From: an uncultured Bacilli bacterium
Lineage (GTDB): Bacteria > Bacillota_I > Bacilli_A > RFN20 > CAG-288
Direction: 5' to 3'
Assembly (NCBI GenBank): GCA_934700375.1
Contig: CAKUXT010000099.1
Location: forward strand, 1-7,414
Length of the DNA stretch: 7,414 nucleotides
This document shows, in pieces, positions 1 through 4,851 of this stretch. The position numbers and the translations under genes were made by a program. A model generated the notes under the pieces. It saw nothing but the letters and a program-made list of their open reading frames with translations, was not told the DNA's origin and made no database searches. The number at the start of each line of letters is the position of its first letter. Position 1 is the stretch's first letter.

Positions 1-1934
1 CCAGCGAACACATCAGAATAGACAGTCCCATTATCATCTTTCAAATTGTTGTATACATAATTCTGAAGATTGAGTACGGCTTCTCCTTCGTTGAGTTCTT
101 TTTTGCCATCTTGGAAGAAATAGGTGTTCTCATTAACGCTAGGATCATAGAGGAGTTCAGTCCAACTATCGTCTCCGATATCAGGATTATAGGGAACCTG
201 GATTGTAGGATCTGTTTCTACAGTCTCTTTGCCATAGAAGTAACAAGAGTGGATGCTATTGGTGATAGCATTGGTAAGAACGTTATAATCTGGATTGTCA
301 TAGGTGATTGCTTCAGTTCTGTATTTGAGAAGCTCTTCAGGAAAATGCGTATCGACAATACCGCAGATGGTCTTTTTCTTCGGGGTATCTTCACTTGAAT
401 AGGATATTACTTTCTGGGAGATGACTTTCTCATAGGAGACATCCTTGGGTTCGATGAGTGTTCCATCGACATCGATTCCGAAATCCTTATAGGAGTAATA
501 CTCGTATTTGGTGATGCAGATTTCATCGCTGTTTTGAGGAAGGGAACCAGCGACTAATTCGATGCCAAGATCCTTCATGGCTTCATCGCTGAGTTCAAGT
601 CCGATATTGGTATATGTTGTATAGAAGATGCTGTTAGAGTCTTTTCTCTGGCCGACGTTGAGCTGTACACCGCCGTTTTTGCAGACATAGACTTTAGCAC
701 CGGTCTCTTTTTCGATCTCTTTGACTTTCTCATCGTCGAATTCACCTAAGCTTAGGTAATCGTTCTCTTTCTTTTCCTGAAGGTTCAATGTCAAAGCGTT
801 GATGTTGTTGCTGGTAATAGAATCTTTTAGTGCGGATTTAGCCGAGAACATCGCCAAAGTCGTACTGGCTCCAAAGAGTGTGAAGGAAATGGTTGAGAGA
901 AGAATGGTCATAGCAAGACGGAAGGGCTTGACCTTCAAGGATCTTGCACCCATCTTGAAACCTTTTCCTAGCGAGAACTTCGATTTGACGACTTCAAATG
1001 TTCCCTGTCCTTCTTTGATCTTGGAAAAATCGGTATTGATGAACTCTTCTCTGTTTCCATCCTTGTCGATTCTTGCAGATTCCTCGATTGTCTCATTGAC
1101 ATGGCTATCGCCAGTGATATAGACATCGCCTTGTGCATTTTCAATCGCTTTGTTGATGGCGGGAAGATCATCGACTGTCAGCTTTCTTCCTTTTTCGATA
1201 CGAAGCATATTGTCCCCAAGGATAGAAAGACCGGTATCGCTAGTTTTGCATTCGACTGTTGTCTTTGTGATATCGGAGATGACTTTTCCGTCCTTCAGTT
1301 CGATGACGCGGTCACCGAAATGCTCTGCAAAATCTCTGTCGTGGGAGACGATGATGACAAGCTTGTCTTTGGAAAGCTTCTTCAGTGTTTCAAATACCTG
1401 TCTTCCCGTGTTGCTGTCTAATGCGCCGGTTGGTTCATCGCCGAAGATGATCTTCGGCTCCTTGACTAGTGCTCTTGCAATGGCGACTCTCTGCTTCTGA
1501 CCGCCGGAGAGCTCATTCGGCTTTCTCTTGGAGAATCCTTTTAAATCGACTTCATCTAAGATTCTGTCGATCTCTTCATCCGTTGCCTTTTTATGCTGCA
1601 ATTCCAAAGCGAGAGAGATGTTCTCTTTCACTGTGAAATCGGAGAGGATGTTGTACTCCTGGAAGATGAATCCAAGATAAGTATTACGATAGGAATCCAT
1701 TTCATCCTTGGAGAAATCTTTGGATGATTTTCCATTGATGATGATTTCACCTTCATCCGCATTATCAAGACCGCCCATGACATTGAGCAATGTCGATTTT
1801 CCGGAGCCTGATTTTCCTAAGATGAAAACAAGACCGGTTTCCGGGAATTTCAAAGAGACATCGTTCAAAGCGTAGACAGGTGCTGCATTTTTGATCTGGT
1901 ATATTCTTTTCAGATTTTTGACTTCAAGCATCAT
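1..1934 (-). CDS. ABC transporter ATP-binding protein/permease fusion, MacB/FtsX type (partial, C-terminus outside window)
   Basis: Membrane ABC protein with its ATPase fused to an FtsX-type permease, of the class that exports or extracts peptides, lipids or antibiotics; the substrate cannot be read. The ATPase shows Walker A GKSGSGKST (40-48), Q-loop FIFQEYNIL (89-97), signature LSGGQ (142-146), Walker B IIFGDEPT (162-169), D-loop GALD and H-loop His198, so it should be active. A cytoplasmic linker of about 115 residues follows, then MGARSLKVKPFRLAMTILLS leads into a membrane helix at about 338-362. After that comes an acidic, Tyr/Asn-rich soluble segment, the start of the extracellular domain. 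There are 644 codons here without a stop; the later FtsX helices would lie beyond base 1. MacB relatives are about 650 residues, so this is a larger variant. The first of two tandem ATGs (1934, 1931) is chosen because AAAGGAGGG ends 8 bases before it. It is transcribed divergently from the lipoprotein gene. The architecture is certain, the substrate unknown. Confidence 0.92.
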   Translation of the reverse strand, partial: MMLEVKNLKRIYQIKNAAPVYALNDVSLKFPETGLVFILGKSGSGKSTLLNVMGGLDNADEGEIIINGKSSKDFSKDEMDSYRNTYLGFIFQEYNILSDFTVKENISLALELQHKKATDEEIDRILDEVDLKGFSKRKPNELSGGQKQRVAIARALVKEPKIIFGDEPTGALDSNTGRQVFETLKKLSKDKLVIIVSHDRDFAEHFGDRVIELKDGKVISDITKTTVECKTSDTGLSILGDNMLRIEKGRKLTVDDLPAINKAIENAQGDVYITGDSHVNETIEESARIDKDGNREEFINTDFSKIKEGQGTFEVVKSKFSLGKGFKMGARSLKVKPFRLAMTILLSTISFTLFGASTTLAMFSAKSALKDSITSNNINALTLNLQEKKENDYLSLGEFDDEKVKEIEKETGAKVYVCKNGGVQLNVGQRKDSNSIFYTTYTNIGLELSDEAMKDLGIELVAGSLPQNSDEICITKYEYYSYKDFGIDVDGTLIEPKDVSYEKVISQKVISYSSEDTPKKKTICGIVDTHFPEELLKYRTEAITYDNPDYNVLTNAITNSIHSCYFYGKETVETDPTIQVPYNPDIGDDSWTELLYDPSVNENTYFFQDGKKELNEGEAVLNLQNYVYNNLKDDNGTVYSDVFA

Positions 1935-1942
1935 AAATTCCG

Positions 1943-1951
1943 CCCTCCTTT
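1943..1951 (-). promoter_or_regulatory. Strong ribosome binding site of the ABC fusion gene
   Basis: On the minus strand this reads AAAGGAGGG, close to a perfect Shine-Dalgarno sequence. The AGGAGG core is 9 bases from the ATG at 1934 and 12 bases from the one at 1931, which favours the upstream ATG as the start. Confidence 0.85.
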
Positions 1952-1978
1952 CGGATAGTGTTATTTTTTCATGTGATA

Positions 1979-2008
1979 ACTATATCTTGTTTTTATTTAG
2001 AATGAAAG
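1979..2008 (-). promoter_or_regulatory. Candidate promoter of the ABC fusion gene
   Basis: On the minus strand a -10 box TATAGT (1979-1984, 5 of 6 consensus) follows an 18-base spacer and a weak -35 box CTTTCA (2003-2008, 3 of 6). Transcription would begin near 1972 and give a leader of about 40 bases containing the strong ribosome site. The -10 is convincing. The -35 is poor, so the promoter may need an activator or may be misplaced. Confidence 0.4.
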
Positions 2009-2155
2009 CATTTCTGTTTATCGCTATAAAGAAAGTGCTCTTATTCTTTGACTAAAGACTTATGAGAATGGATGATCATGATAAGAATGAGAAGCAAAGA
2101 TTTTTCAGGGGGTTGCTTTTGGTTTCAGAAAACTCTCTTTTAACGCATAATATTT

Positions 2156-2170
2156 CATTATTATTAATGG
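2156..2170 (+). repeat. Shared upstream element, copy 1 (CATTATTATTAATGG)
   Basis: This 15-base block is identical to 4742-4756 before the sugar-binding protein. Its first 14 bases are nearly palindromic (CATTA-TTAT-TAATG; 12 of 14 positions symmetric), as expected for a dimeric regulator's operator. It ends 6 bases before the candidate -35 TGAACA. A weaker inverted repeat, ATAATA-6-TATTAT (2147-2164), overlaps its left side. It could also be an AT-rich UP element; identity plus a second shared block makes chance less likely. Confidence 0.5.
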
Positions 2171-2176
2171 AGAAAA

Positions 2177-2205
2177 TGAACAAAAGTCCCTTAGTTATCG
2201 ATATT
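2177..2205 (+). promoter_or_regulatory. Candidate promoter of the surface lipoprotein gene
   Basis: A -35 box TGAACA (2177-2182, 4 of 6) and a -10 box GATATT (2200-2205, 4 of 6) are separated by 17 bases. The -10 overlaps TTATCGATA (2195-2203), and boxes at the same place relative to that motif are found before the sugar-binding protein (4767-4795). The shared placement is the main support, since both boxes are mediocre alone. Alternatives on this strand are TTGTAA-17-TACGAT at 2244-2272, closer to the gene, and TTGACT-17-GATGAT at 2048-2076. Confidence 0.4.
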
Positions 2206-2299
2206 TTCAAGAAAACCAATAAGAAGTTTTTCCTTTCTGAACATTGTAATTTGTAAGCGATTTCTTTACGATAGGGATGAACTGAAACGAGGTATTGAT

Positions 2300-3424
2300 A
2301 TGAAAAAGAAAAGAACGTTGTTATTAGCCAGCTTAGCATTGATGTCATTCTCTCTTGTCGCCTGCGGCACAGATAAGACAAGTGAAGCTAAGCCTGATAC
2401 GCCGACAAGCGAAAATAAGAATACAGCAGCACCTGCAACCGATAAAGCACCTGTTCAGACTGCTACGCTTTCTCTTGTTTCCAATGTTGAGACAGTCGAA
2501 CTGAAAGTCGACCAGTCTGCAACAATCACAAACTTTTACACCGTCAAGAAATCATCCGGCTCACCCACAGCAGCTGATAAGGCGTGCACCTATGTTGCAG
2601 AGGATCCGACTATTGTCAAAATCATCAATAAGACGATAAAAGGCCTGAAGGTCGGTTCGACAAAGATCACCGTCACTTCTTCTAAGGACAAAACCAAAAC
2701 ATGCCAGTTCACTGTCAATGTCACAGAAGTCTATTTTGACAGACAGTACTCTCAGATCTCCTCTGAAGACGATTTCACAAAGGAACTTCCGGCTGATGGC
2801 GGTACCGTCAGAACAAAGGGTTCTGCAACTGCTGACTTATTTGTCAAAGGAATCTCCTCCACCGAATTTGTCGCCGACTGCACCTTCGCTTTGAACAGCG
2901 TTGCTTCCAGCGAAAAGTTCCCGAAGCTCGGTATTGTCTGCTCCACTGCAGACCAGGCTGCCGAAGACACGACAACAAACAATAAGATGTACTTCTTCCT
3001 CAATTCTGAAATGCCTAACGGCGAGCAAAATTGGGATAGATTCGGTATCTGCGAAGTCCAGAACGGTTCTAACTGGGCCTGGAATCCTAACGTCACAAAT
3101 GAAACAGCACGTCATAGAGATGACCTTTATGTCGCAAGCACTCCTCTTACTTATGCCACTGAATTCAAATTGACGATGGTGAGAAAAAATCTTGAATTCC
3201 ACTTCTTTGTCAACGATAATTATGCTGGCTCTTGCAAGTCCTATGAATCGCTGTTCAAGAACGGAACCGCTGATCTTCCTACCATGGTCGGATTCTTCGA
3301 ATTCAACTCCGATGTCACCTTCTCCAAATACAATGTCGAAACCGACAGTGAGAAAGTCGCATCCAAGATTTCTTCTATCTCCGATGTTCACTTCCTGACA
3401 GACAGCGAATGGGCTGCAGACTAA
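2300..3424 (+). CDS. Surface lipoprotein with Big_2-like Ig domain and probable ConA-like beta-sandwich
   Basis: Predicted lipid-anchored surface protein of 374 residues. A signal peptide (KKKR, then a hydrophobic core) ends in lipobox LVAC, with Cys22 as the lipidated residue. A Thr/Pro/Asp/Lys-rich linker runs to about 53. Residues 54-141 resemble a bacterial Ig-like (Big_2) domain: a VDQSATI strand, DPTIVKI, then IKGLKVGSTKITVTS. Residues about 145-350 look like a jelly-roll fold. The stretch near 291-345 (KNLEFHFFVNDNYAG, then MVGFFEFNSDVTFSKYNVE) resembles the closing strands of concanavalin A-like or DUF1080-like glycan-associated domains. No catalytic residues can be named, so binding is more likely than catalysis, and the glycan target is inferred. 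The ribosome site is a weak GAGG (2289-2292), 7 bases from the ATG. A terminator follows 53 bases after the stop. Upstream sequence shared with the sugar-binding protein gene suggests co-regulation. The lipoprotein and Ig calls are firm, the fold of the C-terminal part less so. Confidence 0.88.
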   Translation: MKKKRTLLLASLALMSFSLVACGTDKTSEAKPDTPTSENKNTAAPATDKAPVQTATLSLVSNVETVELKVDQSATITNFYTVKKSSGSPTAADKACTYVAEDPTIVKIINKTIKGLKVGSTKITVTSSKDKTKTCQFTVNVTEVYFDRQYSQISSEDDFTKELPADGGTVRTKGSATADLFVKGISSTEFVADCTFALNSVASSEKFPKLGIVCSTADQAAEDTTTNNKMYFFLNSEMPNGEQNWDRFGICEVQNGSNWAWNPNVTNETARHRDDLYVASTPLTYATEFKLTMVRKNLEFHFFVNDNYAGSCKSYESLFKNGTADLPTMVGFFEFNSDVTFSKYNVETDSEKVASKISSISDVHFLTDSEWAAD

Positions 3425-3434
3425 ACGAAAAATA

Positions 3435-4700
3435 ATGAACTTTGAAAAACAACAAGACACCAACATGCAATTAAGGAACGCTTACCCGGTCAAATCGGGT
3501 AAGCGTTTTATTTCCTTTTTTATCGATTTTCTCATCCTTTCTCTTGTCGCTTACCTGCTCTCTTTAGGATTCCTTCCGCTGTTGAAGAACTCCTCTTCCT
3601 ATCAGGCTGCGGAAAACAAGGTTCAGGAAGAGATCAGATACTACAACAACTACATCTCCGATACCCATCTTGTCTCCTTCATCGACGATGAGAAGACAAC
3701 GAGAAAAGACAAGGACATCATGGTCTTTGAGAATCTCTCTAAAGCCATCTATCTTTCCTACAAGACTTTCGATGAAGGAAAAGAGACACCTCAGTTCTCG
3801 GACTATGTGATCAAAAGCGATTCCTCTCTTGCCAAATATGGTGTCGCCTCCTTTGAAAACGATGACCTTAGCTATTTCTATACCGTCTATGTTCCATCCG
3901 TTCAGAAAAACGGAACGACATTAGTCAATTTCCAAGCGGACAGCCCAGCTCTATATGTCTATTATCTTTATAAAAACAGTTCGATGAGTTCTCTCTTCAC
4001 ATTCGGTGAGACAACTTCTCTTCCTGTGTTTCCATCTCATATTGCCTATTCCCTGTTTGTCTATCTGACACAGGAGAAGAATGATGTGAATCAGAACGTG
4101 TACAATGCAGGAGAAAGCTACTATTCGACTTTCTATAACGGATACAGTTCACTTCTCTCCTCAGCTGAATCCTTATGCATCAAGGCAGAACCCTACTACA
4201 GCAGCCATTATCTTGTCTATCGAGATGCCATCTCCTCAGAGGGAAGAATCATGAATCTTGCCTTACTTATCTCGATTGTGATTTCCTATCTTCTGTCTTT
4301 AGTATTGCCTAAGCTGATTTTCAGACATGATCAGACATTCGGAAGAAAGATTCTTTCTCTCTATGTCACGGACAAGGAAGGAGAATCGCCTGTGTGGTAT
4401 TACACACTCCTCTCTTCCCTTCTAGGAATCTTCGGTTATCTTCCTGTCATGTTCCTCTTCTATATGCTTCCTCCGTTTAATGGCGTCTTCGATTCGATGT
4501 TTACACCCTTTATCTCTAACATCGCCCTTATCTGGATCATTGCCATACCGATATTCATCGCTATGGTAAACTATATCCCATCCCTTTTCTTCGCCGACAG
4601 AGAAACCCTTCTTGAAATGGTTTTCAAAACAAGGCTGAAAGATAAGAAGGACCTAGGTGAGATCACCGATACGGAAATCGAACAAGGAAGAGATTTTTAG
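3435..4700 (+). CDS. RDD family membrane protein with large extracytoplasmic insert
   Basis: Integral membrane protein of 421 residues; RDD proteins have no single established role, and some act in ion or solute transport. The N-terminal signature is KRFISFFIDF (23-32: Arg24, Asp31) leading into helix 1 (about 24-50). The second is HDQTFGRKILSLYVTDKEG (298-316), the family's 'tiGk+llgl+vvd.dG' segment. The last is ADRETLLEMVFKTRLKD (387-403) after helix 4. Helices 2, 3 and 4 lie near 273-296, 321-345 and 359-386. Between helices 1 and 2 sit about 220 residues rich in Tyr and Ser, predicted outside the cell; ordinary RDD proteins are about 150-200 residues in total, so this is an insertion. 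The start is uncertain: ATG 3435 lies 10 bases after the previous stop with no Shine-Dalgarno, and ATG 3465 also lacks one. Conserved Arg24 means translation must begin before or in the terminator hairpin at 3477-3507. The frame has typical codon use and a terminator at its end, so it is a real gene. Confidence 0.87.
   Translation: MNFEKQQDTNMQLRNAYPVKSGKRFISFFIDFLILSLVAYLLSLGFLPLLKNSSSYQAAENKVQEEIRYYNNYISDTHLVSFIDDEKTTRKDKDIMVFENLSKAIYLSYKTFDEGKETPQFSDYVIKSDSSLAKYGVASFENDDLSYFYTVYVPSVQKNGTTLVNFQADSPALYVYYLYKNSSMSSLFTFGETTSLPVFPSHIAYSLFVYLTQEKNDVNQNVYNAGESYYSTFYNGYSSLLSSAESLCIKAEPYYSSHYLVYRDAISSEGRIMNLALLISIVISYLLSLVLPKLIFRHDQTFGRKILSLYVTDKEGESPVWYYTLLSSLLGIFGYLPVMFLFYMLPPFNGVFDSMFTPFISNIALIWIIAIPIFIAMVNYIPSLFFADRETLLEMVFKTRLKDKKDLGEITDTEIEQGRDF
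3477..3515 (+). terminator. Intrinsic terminator of the lipoprotein gene, inside the RDD gene start
   Basis: A perfect 12-bp stem (AACGCTTACCCG at 3477-3488 with CGGGTAAGCGTT at 3496-3507) closes a 7-base loop, GTCAAAT. A T-rich run, TTATTTCC then more T, follows. It sits 53 bases after the lipoprotein stop, the expected place for its terminator. It also encodes residues 15-25 of the RDD protein in frame, so a transcript from the lipoprotein promoter should stop before most of the RDD message. The tail is interrupted (an A and CC), so readthrough is possible. Confidence 0.8.
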
Positions 4701-4721
4701 CCCGATTCATCGGGCTTTTTT
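4699..4721 (+). terminator. Intrinsic terminator after the RDD gene
   Basis: AGCCCGA (4699-4705) pairs with TCGGGCT (4710-4716) around loop TTCA, followed by five further T bases (4717-4721). The stem begins inside the TAG stop codon of the RDD gene. It separates that gene from the sugar uptake operon, which therefore needs its own promoter. Confidence 0.88.
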
Positions 4722-4727
4722 GGCTTC

Positions 4728-4749
4728 TAATAATGTATATACATTATTA
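4728..4749. promoter_or_regulatory. Perfect 22-bp palindrome, candidate operator of the sugar uptake operon
   Basis: The left arm TAATAATGTAT is followed directly by its exact reverse complement, with no spacer and no mismatch; symmetry breaks at 4727/4750. It lies 17 bases before the candidate -35 and partly overlaps the shared block 4742-4756. It lacks the T-run and GC-rich stem of a terminator, so a site for a dimeric regulator is the simplest reading. The regulator family is not identifiable; the core is TA-rich and lacks the central CG usual for LacI operators. Confidence 0.55.
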
Positions 4750-4756
4750 TTAATGG
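4742..4756 (+). repeat. Shared upstream element, copy 2 (CATTATTATTAATGG)
   Basis: Identical over 15 bases to 2156-2170 upstream of the lipoprotein gene. Its left 8 bases are part of the 22-bp palindrome, and its right end forms a second inverted repeat, TATTAA-TGG-TTAATA (4748-4762). It ends 10 bases before the candidate -35 of the sugar-binding protein gene, against 6 bases in copy 1. Confidence 0.5.
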
Positions 4757-4766
4757 TTAATATTTA

Positions 4767-4795
4767 TTGCATGTGAAACCCCTTTTATCGATACT
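4767..4795 (+). promoter_or_regulatory. Candidate promoter of the sugar uptake operon
   Basis: A -35 TTGCAT (4767-4772) and a -10 GATACT (4790-4795) are separated by 17 bases; each matches 4 of 6 consensus positions. The -10 overlaps TTATCGATA (4785-4793), as before the lipoprotein gene. A better-looking -10, TATAAA (4795-4800), lies just downstream but lacks a good -35 at normal spacing. Transcription would start near 4802-4807, giving a leader of about 45-50 bases. Confidence 0.45.
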
Positions 4796-4837
4796 ATAAA
4801 TGTATACGAAAAAATACGATTAGTGCGTCTTTCAAAT

Positions 4838-4844
4838 AGGGGGA
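4838..4844 (+). promoter_or_regulatory. Ribosome binding site of the sugar-binding protein
   Basis: AGGGGGA lies 7 bases before ATG 4852, a near-consensus Shine-Dalgarno at good spacing. It fixes the start, which is also followed at once by a sensible lipoprotein signal peptide. It is much stronger than anything before the permease gene downstream, consistent with the binding protein being made in excess. Confidence 0.8.
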
Positions 4845-4851
4845 TATAAAC

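Larger units (their letters stand above)
1935..2299. other. Divergent intergenic region, 365 bases
   Basis: AT-rich non-coding stretch between the minus-strand ABC fusion and the plus-strand lipoprotein. The left part holds the ribosome site and promoter candidate of the ABC gene. A near-palindrome TTTATCGCTATAAA lies at 2017-2030. The middle has a plus-strand TTGACT (2048-2053) with GATGAT (2071-2076) 17 bases on, a possible extra promoter. The right part holds the block shared with the region before the sugar-binding protein (2156-2203) and the lipoprotein's own promoter candidates. A 64-codon open frame at 2062-2256 has no ribosome site and no recognisable family, so it is not called. I recognise no riboswitch, tRNA or known small RNA. 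Confidence 0.7.

Noticed and set aside
799..1500. Several plus-strand open frames of 106-116 codons
   Set aside because: All are antisense to the ABC fusion, whose ATPase motifs in the minus frame are unmistakable.
2062..2256. 64-codon open frame upstream of the lipoprotein gene
   Set aside because: No Shine-Dalgarno before its ATG, no recognisable family, and it overlaps the shared regulatory block and the promoter candidates of the lipoprotein gene.
1935..2299. A riboswitch or small RNA in the long intergenic region
   Set aside because: No GC-rich conserved core, no terminator-like hairpin and no recognisable riboswitch motif on either strand.
2837..3466. 209-codon open frame on the minus strand
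   Set aside because: Lies fully antisense to the lipoprotein, whose signal peptide and domains are clear. The composition (many Cys, Phe, Ile, Val) is that of a shadow frame.
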